From CAJBVG01 sp943372995 (GTDB lineage: Bacteria; Bacteroidota; Bacteroidia; Sphingobacteriales; Sphingobacteriaceae): DNA of 64,000 nucleotides. Below the pieces are notes generated by a model that was given only the letters and a program-made list of their open reading frames with translations, made no database searches and was not told the DNA's origin. Location of the stretch: contig CALSAQ010000005.1 of assembly GCA_943372995.1 (NCBI GenBank), positions 124,001 through 188,000 of the forward strand. The letters run 5' to 3'. The translations under genes were made by a program, and so were the position numbers. Below, piece after piece: positions 46,410 to 55,107 of the stretch. How positions within the stretch are numbered: the stretch's first letter is position 1; the number at the start of each line of letters is the position of its first letter.

Positions 46410-47160
46410 TCCCCTTAAACTTATTAATGGCATTAACAGTAAAATCCGAAAGCACTAATTTACCACTCATTTCTGCACGTTCAATCAATAAAGTATCCCA
46501 ATGATCTGTTCCTTGCCATGCCGCTTTTTTCAATAACATCATGGCTTCTGGATTAGAATTTGACAATTTATGAGCTAATTGATGTACTGCGTTATCAAGT
46601 TCGTGTACATCATCAAATATTTCTGCATACAATCCTTTTTGCATCGCCCAAGTTGCCGATTGCCATTCTGAGGCATTAATTGCCAGTTGACAAAACGCCG
46701 AAGATCCTATTTTTCTTTCTACTGCAGGACCAACAACAAAGGGTCCTATACCAACTGCTAATTCGCTCAATTTGACAGCAGCAGAGCTCATCGCTAATGT
46801 GTAATCTGCAGCTGAAGCTAAACCTACCCCTCCGCCTACAGCCTTCCCTTGCACCCTAGCAATAACAAATTTAGGTGCTTTTCTCATGGCATTGATTACT
46901 CCTGCAAACCCAGAGAAGAATTTTTTACCAGTTTCTAAATCTTTAATTGAAATTAATTCATCAAAGCTTGCGCCTGCACAAAATGCCTTTGCACCTTCAC
47001 TCTGCAAAACAATCACTTTCGCCATCTCGTTATTGCCTAACGCTTCAATTTCTGCAGCTAATTTTCTGAGTATTTCTCCTGGTAATGAATTGCTTTGTGG
47101 ATGAAAGAAAGTAACTGTTGCTATTCCATCGTTAATGTGAGATTTTACGTAAGCTTCCAT
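46402..47160 (-). CDS. Enoyl-CoA hydratase/isomerase family protein (PaaF candidate)
   Basis: A 252-residue crotonase. The ATG at 47160 is chosen; the longer open frame upstream only translates repeat DNA. The oxyanion-hole motif AFCAGASFDEL lies near residues 64-74 and KAVGGGVGLASAADYTLA near 105-122. The catalytic Glu positions are not conserved clearly (SELAVGIGPFVVGPAVERKIG). The paa locus otherwise lacks paaF, so a role as 2,3-dehydroadipyl-CoA hydratase is possible but unproven. Heptad arrays flank the gene on both sides. Confidence 0.82.
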   Translation of the reverse strand: MEAYVKSHINDGIATVTFFHPQSNSLPGEILRKLAAEIEALGNNEMAKVIVLQSEGAKAFCAGASFDELISIKDLETGKKFFSGFAGVINAMRKAPKFVIARVQGKAVGGGVGLASAADYTLAMSSAAVKLSELAVGIGPFVVGPAVERKIGSSAFCQLAINASEWQSATWAMQKGLYAEIFDDVHELDNAVHQLAHKLSNSNPEAMMLLKKAAWQGTDHWDTLLIERAEMSGKLVLSDFTVNAINKFKGNS

Positions 47161-47261
47161 ATTATGAGATGTGAGATGTGAGATATGAGTTATTAGATTT
47201 GAGACAAATATATAAATTATCTTCATTCCCATCTCACATCTCATATCTAACATCTCATATC
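47161..47261 (+). repeat. Inverted pair of heptad arrays between hydratase and TonB receptor
   Basis: Six units at 47161-47202 (gatgtga/gatatga type, decaying to gttatta and gatttga) face five units at 47227-47261 (tcacatc/tcatatc/taacatc type). A 24-base spacer lies between. The array begins right at the hydratase ATG and ends at the receptor stop. Confidence 0.88.
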
Positions 47262-49633
47262 TAAAAAGTAATTCTATAAAGTGGCACTGGGAAAAATCCT
47301 TGCTGATACTCTGTTGTTATACTATTGCTTTCTGGATTATAACTTTGTCTGAAGATATTTTTCTGATTCGTTATGTTTTGAAAATCTATAGCAAATTCTG
47401 AAGTATATTTTTTGTGCTCTTGTCTGTATGAAATTTTAAAGTCTGTTCTGAAGTACGGATCTTGTAATTCTGAATATGCCCTACTCTCATCATATACTGC
47501 TTCCTTTCGCACCGATGATGCAGCAAAATCTATTGGCGTTAAATACCTTCCGCCTGATTGTGTTACTTTTAAATTTATCGCTAATACATTTCCTTTTTTA
47601 CCTAACTTAAATTCTTTACCTACTAATGCATTTAATACATATTTGGTGTTAAATGCCGTGTTTCTTTCTATCCCATCGCTTCCTTTATATTTTGAATCAA
47701 ATAATGAGGTAGTAAGTAAATAATAGAATCCATTATGATAAAATCTTTCCAACGTAAGTTCCATTCCGTAATTTGTTGCTGTACCATCGTTCACCAAACT
47801 GTCTACGTTTGTAGGTCCAAAATCAGCACCAGTATTTACTGCCGAAAAGGAACTTATATTTTGAGTGATTGGAATGTTGTAAAGTGATTGATAATAGGTT
47901 TCAATTTTAATTCGAGTATGCTCTGTAATTGACAAATCGTAAGCGAGTACATAGTGGTTACTGTAACTAAAATCTACTTTACTATTCGTATACACAACGC
48001 CTGTTGGTGTTGGCGTAATTACATAATAAGTATATATGTTTTGTGCTTGTGCATGTAATCCATAAGCTAAACTTAGAGATGACCTAGCACCCATCAAATA
48101 CTTAAGTCCTAACCTTGGTTCTATTGATGTGGCCTCAGATAAATTGTGATACTGACTATGTAGCCCTGTATTCAACGATAGTTTTTCGTTAAAACGATGT
48201 TTCCATTGTGCATACGCCTGGAACATATAGATATCATCTTTTATATTAACATTTTCCTTTTTAGGTGAGCCTACATAAATTTTAGCATTATATAAATCGA
48301 AATTTGTTAACTCATTAATAAAGCCAACCTGAACTGTATTCTTTGCATTAATTTTATGAGAGGCAATTCCATTAAAACTCAATTTCGCTGTTTTGAAATT
48401 TGCTTCAGCAGAAGGAAATTCTTCTCTTGTGATGTAACTAATAGAATCCCCTTTAAAATCTTCATTAGTAGTAGAGAAACCAGCAGTTAATTTCAGATTT
48501 GTTTTTGTATTAAACTGATGATTCATAGTAATACCAGTAATACTTGTTGCATATTTTACTTTAGTATTTGTATTAGCACTATTATATAAATCGGGCTTAG
48601 TGGTATCTACTTCATTTCCTAAAAAATCTACTTTACTAGTACCTGCAATTCCGAAAACGGTTAAACTCGTTTTCTTATTGAGTGGCACAAAGACTTTGTA
48701 ATTTATATCCTGATAGTAAGGCACAGCAGTACCTGTTCCAAAGTTTATTCCTAATGCACTAAATACACCAAGAGTAGAATATCTATAATTAACTAAATAT
48801 GATGCTTTCGATTTTTTACTGAAAGGGCCTTCTGCACCAAATTCAAATCCATTAAATCCGATTTGACCAACAAACTCAGGTTTATCGGAATTCCCATTTC
48901 TTAATTTTAAATCAAAAACTCCTGCGGTTGCATTTCCATATTGAGCAGGGAAAGCTCCAGTCATGAAATCCGACTTATCAAGATTATTATTATTCAACAT
49001 ACTTACCGGTCCACCAGTACTTGCTAAAGCTCCGAAATGATTAGGGTTCGGAATATTTAGTCCTTCCATTTGCCACAACATCCCTTGAGGTGAATTACCT
49101 CTCACTACAATATCGTTCCTTGAATCGTTTGCTCCAACAACCCCTGCAAAATTAGCAGCCATACGCGATGGGTCTCCCAATGCACCCGCATATTTTTTTG
49201 TGTCTTCTAAATTAAATGAGCGAGAACTTACCGTACTCATTTCGTTATTTGTTGAAATTTTATCGGTGCCTTTTTTATATACAACCTCAACTTCATTAAT
49301 GCGATTCACTTTTTCTACTAGTGCTATATTCAATTCTACCTCTTTACCAGTAGTTACTAATATGTTGCTGAGTGTTTGTTCTTCATAACCTAAAAAGGAC
49401 ACTTTGAAAGAATGACGTCCTAAAGGTATTTTGGTTAATTTAAAATTACCATTTGCATCACTTGTGGTTCCTATTAGAGGATCTGAGTGAAGTAAAACTA
49501 TGTTTACACCAGGGAGTGGACTTCTAGAAGCCTCATCCACAATTTTACCTTTTACAGTCTGACTTGATTGAGCCCAAGTAAAACTATTTATAAGAAGTAG
49601 ATAAAAAGAAAAAAGTAATAGTTTAGTTTTCAT
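47261..49633 (-). CDS. TonB-dependent receptor in the paa locus
   Basis: A 790-residue receptor from ATG 49633; an upstream TTG at 49654 is less likely. A signal peptide ends FTWAQ. Then come a carboxypeptidase-regulatory-like domain (SQTVKGKIVDEASRSPLPGVNIVLL, residues about 21-105), the plug (DPSRMAANFAGVVGANDSRNDIVVRGNSPQGMLW) and a barrel ending YRITF. It may import an aromatic compound or its carrier, judged from its place beside paaZ. The leader holds a perfect 11-bp palindrome, and two FNR-type boxes lie further upstream. Confidence 0.9.
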   Translation of the reverse strand: MKTKLLLFSFYLLLINSFTWAQSSQTVKGKIVDEASRSPLPGVNIVLLHSDPLIGTTSDANGNFKLTKIPLGRHSFKVSFLGYEEQTLSNILVTTGKEVELNIALVEKVNRINEVEVVYKKGTDKISTNNEMSTVSSRSFNLEDTKKYAGALGDPSRMAANFAGVVGANDSRNDIVVRGNSPQGMLWQMEGLNIPNPNHFGALASTGGPVSMLNNNNLDKSDFMTGAFPAQYGNATAGVFDLKLRNGNSDKPEFVGQIGFNGFEFGAEGPFSKKSKASYLVNYRYSTLGVFSALGINFGTGTAVPYYQDINYKVFVPLNKKTSLTVFGIAGTSKVDFLGNEVDTTKPDLYNSANTNTKVKYATSITGITMNHQFNTKTNLKLTAGFSTTNEDFKGDSISYITREEFPSAEANFKTAKLSFNGIASHKINAKNTVQVGFINELTNFDLYNAKIYVGSPKKENVNIKDDIYMFQAYAQWKHRFNEKLSLNTGLHSQYHNLSEATSIEPRLGLKYLMGARSSLSLAYGLHAQAQNIYTYYVITPTPTGVVYTNSKVDFSYSNHYVLAYDLSITEHTRIKIETYYQSLYNIPITQNISSFSAVNTGADFGPTNVDSLVNDGTATNYGMELTLERFYHNGFYYLLTTSLFDSKYKGSDGIERNTAFNTKYVLNALVGKEFKLGKKGNVLAINLKVTQSGGRYLTPIDFAASSVRKEAVYDESRAYSELQDPYFRTDFKISYRQEHKKYTSEFAIDFQNITNQKNIFRQSYNPESNSITTEYQQGFFPVPLYRITF

Positions 49634-49642
49634 ACCTAATTG

Positions 49643-49668
49643 TATTTGAAGCAAAGATGCTTCAAATA
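49643..49668 (-). repeat. Perfect 11-bp inverted repeat in the TonB receptor leader
   Basis: tatttgaagca (49643-49653) and tgcttcaaata (49658-49668) with a 4-base spacer, starting 9 bases upstream of the ATG. It can fold in RNA or bind a dimeric protein. A -7-like CATCTTTG (49652-49659, minus strand) lies inside it. Confidence 0.75.
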
Positions 49669-49682
49669 ACTTATTACTTTCA

Positions 49683-49733
49683 TTGATTCAAATCAATAAC
49701 TTGGTAACAATTTTATTTCTTGATTCAAATCAA
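49683..49733 (-). promoter_or_regulatory. Two identical FNR/CRP-type boxes upstream of the TonB receptor
   Basis: TTGATTCAAATCAA occurs at 49683-49696 and 49720-49733, matching TTGAT-N4-ATCAA. The copies are 37 bases apart. Both lie between the receptor start (49633) and the end of the Crp/Fnr gene (49736). With the -7-like box at 49652-49659, the near copy is centred about 43 bases before the expected transcription start, which fits class II activation. Confidence 0.65.
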
Positions 49734-49735
49734 TA

Positions 49736-50314
49736 CTAAGCAGGTACTGCTAATCTTTTACGAATACGGCTCAAAGCCTCAGGTGTGACCCCTAAATAGG
49801 AAGCAATCATATATTGTGGGACTCTTTGAATAAGATCAGGTCTTTTTTTAGAGAATTCGAGATACCTTTCTTCTGGACTTTCAAATAATAATGAACTATT
49901 CCTCAAGCAGAGCTGAGTAAATAAATATTCGGCAATTAACCGTCCAAATCTTTGGAAATTATTTACTCTTTCATAGAGCATTTGAACGGTATTATAATCT
50001 AACAACACTAATTCACACTCTTCAATCGCTTCTATATATAATCGCCCTGGTTGTTGTGAAATGAAACTAGAATAATCGGATAGGTATTGATTTTCTGAGA
50101 AAAAAGCTTCAATGTACTCTTTCCCTTCTTTGTAATGATATGATTTTAAAAGTCCTTTATTACAAAATGTCACATCATTACATATCTCCCCTTCCGATTG
50201 AAGCTTATCCCCTTTATTCAGATATTTTATTCTAAAATTTGGTTCAAGTAAATTCCATTCCTCTGGTGTTAAAGGAACCATTTCTTCGTAATATTTTTTT
50301 ACTTGATTAAGCAT
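49736..50314 (-). CDS. Crp/Fnr-family transcription regulator
   Basis: A 192-residue regulator. The cyclic-nucleotide-like barrel occupies residues about 10-115 (KYLNKGDKLQSEGEICNDVTF, GRLYIEAIEECELVLLDY), followed by a dimer helix and a winged HTH near 160-190. The recognition helix is TPEALSRIRKRL, containing the E-x-x-S-R pattern that in FNR reads TTGAT. No FNR-type N-terminal Cys cluster is present, so it is unlikely to sense oxygen through Fe-S. It lies 37 bases after paaZ on the same strand. Confidence 0.9.
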   Translation of the reverse strand: MLNQVKKYYEEMVPLTPEEWNLLEPNFRIKYLNKGDKLQSEGEICNDVTFCNKGLLKSYHYKEGKEYIEAFFSENQYLSDYSSFISQQPGRLYIEAIEECELVLLDYNTVQMLYERVNNFQRFGRLIAEYLFTQLCLRNSSLLFESPEERYLEFSKKRPDLIQRVPQYMIASYLGVTPEALSRIRKRLAVPA

Positions 50315-50351
50315 GCTTTTAGCTAAAATTTTATAACACCATTTTCAACTC

Positions 50352-52403
50352 TTAGTTTTCTTGATTACGTTTTTTTACCATTGTTAAAATGGTAGCAATG
50401 GCTACAGTTTCACCTGATTCATCATAAACATCAACCAAAAACTTTACTATACCTTTTGCAACATCATCATCCGAACGTTTTTCTTGATCTACTTTTTCTT
50501 TAACTGTTAGTCTAACACCTATAGTCATGCCAGGATATACTGGTTTAGTAAATCTACATTCTTCTAATCCGTAATTCAATAATACTGGACCTTTCTTAGC
50601 ATCTACAAACAATCCTGCTGCAGCCGATAACACAAAATATCCATGAGCTACTCTTCCTTCGAAAATAGTACCATCTAAAGACGTAGCATCGGTATGTGCA
50701 TAAAAATGATCCCAACTCACATTGGAGAAGTTTACGATATCTGCTTCCGTAACTGTTCTTTTTGCGGTAATAACTGTTTCTCCAATTTCAATATCTTCAA
50801 AATGTTTTCTGAATACATGAACATCTTTTTCTGTTTGATATCCTCCATATTGATATTGATTAGTTACTGCTGTTAATGTTGTTGGTGAACCTTGTATTGC
50901 TGTACGTTGCATATAATGCATCACTCCTCGTTTACCACCCATTTCCTCACCACCACCTGCTCTACCTGGCCCACCATGAGTAAGCATAGGCATCGGCGAA
51001 CCATGTCCGGTACTTTCTTTCGCACAATCAGCATTTAAGATGAGTATCCTTCCATGATGAGATGCTGCACCAATAACAAAATCTCTTGCTACTTTGTCGT
51101 CTGCAGTAACAATAGAGCAAACCAAAGAACCTTTACCGAGTTTGGTTAATTCAATAGCCTCCTCAAGTGTATTGTATGGAAGAATCGTACTAACTGGACC
51201 AAAAGCTTCTATATTATGGCAATCGAGTTTATTAAAAGGGTCTTTATTTAAAAATAAAATTGGCGACATAAAAGAACCCTTAGTAGAATCTGCTCCTAGT
51301 ACATCAACCTTATCTATACTTCCAAAAACAATCTCTTGAGATTTCATCAAGAGCTTAACATTTTCTATTACATCGTGCAACTGATCTTTACCCGCTAGAG
51401 CTCCCATTCTCACTCCATCCACATTAGGATCTCCAATAGCAGTTTTTGCTAATCTTTTACCTACTTCTATTTGTACATCCTCAACGAAATTGGCAGGCAC
51501 GATAATTCTTCTTACTGCTGTACATTTTTGTCCAGCTTTAATCGTAATTTCTTTACAAACTTCTTTAACAAATAATTCAAACTCTGGAGTACCAGGTTTT
51601 GCATCTGGGCCCAACACACTAGCATTAAGAGAATCTGCTTCTAAGTTAAATGGTACAGATTCGGAAATCACTCTAGGATGAGCTTTTAATTTCATTCCTG
51701 TTGAAGCAGATCCTGTAAAAGTAACCACATCTTGATTGGTAACAGATTCTAAAATTCCATTTGCAGAACCACATATAAGTTGCAAAGCACCTTCGGGTAA
51801 TATTTTTGATTTTATAATTTCTTTTACCACTACTTCAGTTAAGAAGGAAGTAACAGTAGCTGGTTTAACAACTGCGGGAACACCTGCCAAAAAATTTACA
51901 GCAACTTTTTCTAACATGCCCCAAACTGGAAAGTTATATGCGTTGATATGTATGGCTACACCTTCTTTAGGCACACAAATATGATGTCCGATAAACGTTC
52001 CATTCTTAGATAATTTTGCAGCATCCCCATCCACATAATAGGTTTCATCGGGGAATTGTCGGCGTAAACTTGCATAAGCAAATAGATTACCAATACCACC
52101 TTCGATATCAATCCAGCTATCTATACGAGTTGCGCCAGTTGCCCAACTCACCTTGTAAAATTCTTCTTTCTTTTCCATAAGATATAATGCTAATGCTTTA
52201 AGCATTCTTCCTCTCTCATGAAAAGTCATTTTTCGCAATGCAGGTCCGCCAACTTTTCTTGCATAGTCTAGCATGATAGAAAAATCTAAGCCAGAACTAT
52301 CTGCTTCAAAAATAGCTTCACCTGTAATTGAATTATATAATGTAGTTGCCTTTCCTGTTCCTTCAACCCATTTTCCTGCTGCGTAGTTTTGTAGTTTTTG
52401 CAT
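50352..52403 (-). CDS. paaZ: Bifunctional oxepin-CoA hydrolase / aldehyde dehydrogenase
   Basis: A 683-residue fusion. The N-terminal aldehyde dehydrogenase has Glu256 (LEADSLN) and nucleophile Cys294 (AGQKCTAVRR). The C-terminal MaoC hot-dog hydratase lies from about residue 530 (FEDIEIGETVITAKRTV, SWDHFYAHTD). It opens the oxepin ring and oxidises the resulting semialdehyde in phenylacetate degradation. ATG 52403 is chosen over a TTG one codon upstream. It is the last enzyme gene of the paa run before the Crp/Fnr regulator. Confidence 0.96.
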   Translation of the reverse strand: MQKLQNYAAGKWVEGTGKATTLYNSITGEAIFEADSSGLDFSIMLDYARKVGGPALRKMTFHERGRMLKALALYLMEKKEEFYKVSWATGATRIDSWIDIEGGIGNLFAYASLRRQFPDETYYVDGDAAKLSKNGTFIGHHICVPKEGVAIHINAYNFPVWGMLEKVAVNFLAGVPAVVKPATVTSFLTEVVVKEIIKSKILPEGALQLICGSANGILESVTNQDVVTFTGSASTGMKLKAHPRVISESVPFNLEADSLNASVLGPDAKPGTPEFELFVKEVCKEITIKAGQKCTAVRRIIVPANFVEDVQIEVGKRLAKTAIGDPNVDGVRMGALAGKDQLHDVIENVKLLMKSQEIVFGSIDKVDVLGADSTKGSFMSPILFLNKDPFNKLDCHNIEAFGPVSTILPYNTLEEAIELTKLGKGSLVCSIVTADDKVARDFVIGAASHHGRILILNADCAKESTGHGSPMPMLTHGGPGRAGGGEEMGGKRGVMHYMQRTAIQGSPTTLTAVTNQYQYGGYQTEKDVHVFRKHFEDIEIGETVITAKRTVTEADIVNFSNVSWDHFYAHTDATSLDGTIFEGRVAHGYFVLSAAAGLFVDAKKGPVLLNYGLEECRFTKPVYPGMTIGVRLTVKEKVDQEKRSDDDVAKGIVKFLVDVYDESGETVAIATILTMVKKRNQEN

Positions 52404-52420
52404 CAAAATAAATTTTAATA

Positions 52421-52846
52421 TTACGGTAATTGAATAGTGCCACTTCTAGTATTCCAAATCACGAACTCTGCTTTGTAAAGTCCTGCTTTTATTGAAGGGT
52501 CTTCATTAATTCTGTTTTTCACTTCTTCCATTTCAGCTATAGAGAATAAAACTAATCCTGTTACATCGTTTTGTCCTTTAACTTCTCCATTCATAGCAAT
52601 AATTCCTTCCTCTTGAAATGTATTTATAAACGCGAGATGCTCTTGATGTAATTTCTTAGCCTCTTTAGCCAGTTTTGCTTTATTGGGGCCTACTTTATAA
52701 ATCACCATCACATAATCTTTCATCTCTGCTTCCGCATTTTGCTTAACTTCTTGTAACTGTCTGCTTGCACCCGATTGTGCATTTGAGTTGCTGTATGCTA
52801 ATACTAAAACAACTGCCATCAATAATATTCTTCTCATGTTTTTCAT
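52421..52846 (-). CDS. Secreted YCII-related domain protein
   Basis: A 141-residue protein from ATG 52846 (52837 is also possible). A signal peptide ends AYSNSNAQ. The mature part, DYVMVIYKVGPNKAKLAKEAKKLHQEHLAFINTFQEEGIIAMNG, then DVTGLVLFSIAEMEEVKNRINEDPSIKAGLYKAEFVIWNT, has the ferredoxin-like YCII layout, with a conserved HxxH-like helix (LHQEHLAF) and Asp-Pro near the end. YCII proteins are small enzymes or stress proteins; an exported version in a paa operon is unusual. It follows paaY with a 9-base gap or less. Confidence 0.7.
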   Translation of the reverse strand: MKNMRRILLMAVVLVLAYSNSNAQSGASRQLQEVKQNAEAEMKDYVMVIYKVGPNKAKLAKEAKKLHQEHLAFINTFQEEGIIAMNGEVKGQNDVTGLVLFSIAEMEEVKNRINEDPSIKAGLYKAEFVIWNTRSGTIQLP

Positions 52847-52854
52847 TTTATTTT

Positions 52855-53442
52855 TTATTTTTTTTTCCAAGTTAAATAAATATCTTGTTGCTTAGGTCTA
52901 TTCTCTTCTATTTCTCTTAAAGGCTCTGTAACTTTAAGCGACTCGAAACAATCTGCAGGCAATTGCTGGTATAGCGCTGTTCCTTTTGTTTTCCATTCAA
53001 TCATTTCATCACTTACCTCTTTAATAACTTTAGCAGGATTACCCACTACAATTTTTCGATTAGGAATAATGGTTTCGGCTGGTACAAAACTTAATGCGCC
53101 AACAATACACTCATCTCCTATTTGTACATCATCCATAATCACTGCATTCATTCCTATCATCGAATTTCTGCCGATAGTTGCTCCATGTATAATAGCTCCA
53201 TGTCCGATATGTGCCGACTCTTTCAAAAGCACAGTCGTTCCTGGAAACATGTGTATAGTGCAATTCTCTTGCACATTACATCCATCTTCAATTATTATCT
53301 GACCCCAGTCGCCGCGAATTGCAGCACCCGGACCGATATACACATTTTTACCAATAATTACATTACCAGTAACTGCTGCTTGTGGATGAACAAACGACGA
53401 TTCGTGTATTACTGGTATATATCCTTGAAATTCGTAAATCAT
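52855..53442 (-). CDS. paaY: Gamma-carbonic-anhydrase-like hexapeptide protein PaaY
   Basis: A 195-residue left-handed beta-helix protein. The hexapeptide repeats run from VHPQAAVTGNVIIGKNVYIG to VGNPAKVIKEVSDEM, and His residues in IHMFPG, HIGHGAIIHG would bind the metal. PaaY is a thioesterase that clears stalled CoA adducts of the pathway in characterised bacteria. The ATG at 53442 overlaps the paaJ stop by 4 bases, so the longer open frame upstream is not used. Confidence 0.9.
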   Translation of the reverse strand: MIYEFQGYIPVIHESSFVHPQAAVTGNVIIGKNVYIGPGAAIRGDWGQIIIEDGCNVQENCTIHMFPGTTVLLKESAHIGHGAIIHGATIGRNSMIGMNAVIMDDVQIGDECIVGALSFVPAETIIPNRKIVVGNPAKVIKEVSDEMIEWKTKGTALYQQLPADCFESLKVTEPLREIEENRPKQQDIYLTWKKK

Positions 53443-54644
53443 GCTTTTTCTATAATCACTGCAAATCCTTGTCCTACTCCGATACACATAGTTACCAAAG
53501 CATACTTTTTATTTTGTTCGTGTAACTCTATTGCTGCTGAAAGTAAAATTCTGGCTCCCGACATTCCTAGAGGATGACCAAGTGCTATAGCTCCTCCATT
53601 CGGATTTATTCTTGCATCATCATCTTTCAATCCCCAAGAACGTATGCATGCCAAGCTTTGCGCTGCAAATGCTTCGTTAAGTTCAATAACATCCATATCA
53701 TTCATGGTTAAACCAGCTTTAGCTAATGCTTTATTAGCGGCTTCTACCGGACCAATCCCCATAATGCGTGGAGCTACTCCAGCAGCACCCATAGCTACAA
53801 TTTTTGCTAATGGTTTTAAATTATATTTTTTTAATGCAAGCTCTGATGCAAATAATAAAGCTGCAGCTCCATCATTTAATCCAGATGCATTTCCTGCAGT
53901 AACTGTTCCATTTTTTCTGAAAGAGGGACGTAAGTTCGCCAATCCTTCTAATGTTGTTTTAGGTTTGATGAATTCATCGTTTGAAAATAAAATAGGATCG
54001 GCTTTTCTTTGAGGAATAGATATTGGCGCAATCTCTTTTGCAAAACGACCTCTTTCTCTTGCAGCTGTTGCTTTTTGCTGAGAGCGTAATGCAAATGCAT
54101 CTTGATCTTCTCTTGAAATATGGTGTATGTCGACTAAATTCTCTGCGGTTTCTCCCATAGCATCCACACCAAACTGCTCTTTCATTTTCGGATTAATAAA
54201 TCTCCATCCAAAAGTAGTATCGTGCATTTCTACATCCTTACCAAAAGGAGTACTTGCTTTCGACATTACCCAAGGTCCACGAGTCATGTGTTCAATTCCT
54301 CCTGCAATCATTAGTTCTGCGTCGCCCACCATAATATTTCTCGCTGCATCCATCGACGCCGACAAACCAGAGGCACACAAACGATTCACCGTAACACCAG
54401 GAACTTCCTGAGGTACGCCAGCTAATAAACTTGCCATACGCGCCACATTCCTATTGTCTTCGCCCGCTTGATTTGCACATCCTAAAATTACATCGCCTAC
54501 TTCTTTAAAATCGACTTCTGGATATTTTTCCATCAAGGACTTTAAAACATGTGCTGCTAAATCATCAGCTCTTACTGATGATAATGTTCCAGTTAAACTT
54601 CCTATTGGCGTTCTTACACCGCCTACTATAAATGCATTTTTCAT
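53439..54644 (-). CDS. paaJ: 3-oxoadipyl-CoA / 3-oxo-5,6-didehydrosuberyl-CoA thiolase
   Basis: A 401-residue thiolase. The nucleophile Cys is in NRLCASGLSA (near residue 90), with His in GGAIALGHPLGMSGAR and the second Cys in TMCIGVGQG. It releases acetyl-CoA from the two beta-keto intermediates of the paa pathway. Its place between paaI and paaY supports this over a general thiolase. It overlaps paaY by 4 bases. Confidence 0.94.
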   Translation of the reverse strand: MKNAFIVGGVRTPIGSLTGTLSSVRADDLAAHVLKSLMEKYPEVDFKEVGDVILGCANQAGEDNRNVARMASLLAGVPQEVPGVTVNRLCASGLSASMDAARNIMVGDAELMIAGGIEHMTRGPWVMSKASTPFGKDVEMHDTTFGWRFINPKMKEQFGVDAMGETAENLVDIHHISREDQDAFALRSQQKATAARERGRFAKEIAPISIPQRKADPILFSNDEFIKPKTTLEGLANLRPSFRKNGTVTAGNASGLNDGAAALLFASELALKKYNLKPLAKIVAMGAAGVAPRIMGIGPVEAANKALAKAGLTMNDMDVIELNEAFAAQSLACIRSWGLKDDDARINPNGGAIALGHPLGMSGARILLSAAIELHEQNKKYALVTMCIGVGQGFAVIIEKA

Positions 54645-54653
54645 AATATTTTT

Positions 54654-54694
54654 CTAATACTCAAACTCGATACCCGATACTCGATACTCGATAC
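54654..54694 (+). repeat. Heptad repeat array between paaI and paaJ
   Basis: Units ctaatac, tcaaac (six bases), then tcgatac, ccgatac, tcgatac, tcgatac. It lies in the 55-base gap between paaI and paaJ, which otherwise are adjacent in the operon. Confidence 0.75.
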
Positions 54695-54699
54695 CCCAA

Positions 54700-55107
54700 T
54701 TACCATTCTTTGTCGCTTCTATAAACTGTACCTTTAAACAAGGCCACTACTTTATTGTCTTGATTTATTACAGAAATATCATAAATACCAATACGATTAC
54801 TTAACGAACGTTCAACAGTTCTTGTAGTCAACACATCACCTACTTTACAGGTTAAGGTATGTGAAATTGATGTTTCTACCGACATGCATTTTCTACCATA
54901 AGAATTACTAGCAAAAGCTAATGAACTATCTGCTAAAGAATAAGTAATCCCACCATGTAATACATCGAAGCCATTTAACATTTCTTTTCTCACTTGCATC
55001 TTCAACACAGAAATGCCTTCTCCCACTTCAACTAATTCTATACCGAGCCATTTACTAAAAGCATCGTTATCGTACATCCTATGAACTATCTCTTCTGCTC
55101 TACTCAT
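54700..55107 (-). CDS. paaI: Hydroxyphenylacetyl-CoA thioesterase PaaI
   Basis: A 135-residue hot-dog thioesterase. The motif GFDVLHGGITYSLADSSLAF (residues about 45-64) carries the conserved HGG and the catalytic Asp in LAD. It hydrolyses hydroxyphenylacetyl-CoA side products and so returns CoA. Its ATG overlaps the end of the ORF6N gene by 8 bases, which couples translation of the two. Confidence 0.93.
   Translation of the reverse strand: MSRAEEIVHRMYDNDAFSKWLGIELVEVGEGISVLKMQVRKEMLNGFDVLHGGITYSLADSSLAFASNSYGRKCMSVETSISHTLTCKVGDVLTTRTVERSLSNRIGIYDISVINQDNKVVALFKGTVYRSDKEW

Noticed and set aside
47160..47253. N-terminal extension of the hydratase
   Set aside because: The extra codons translate the repeat array (residues such as THISHLTSH); the crotonase domain begins at the ATG at 47160.
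53122..53577. Plus-strand open frame of 151 codons
   Set aside because: It is antisense to paaY and paaJ, which have clear family motifs; no supporting signal is present.
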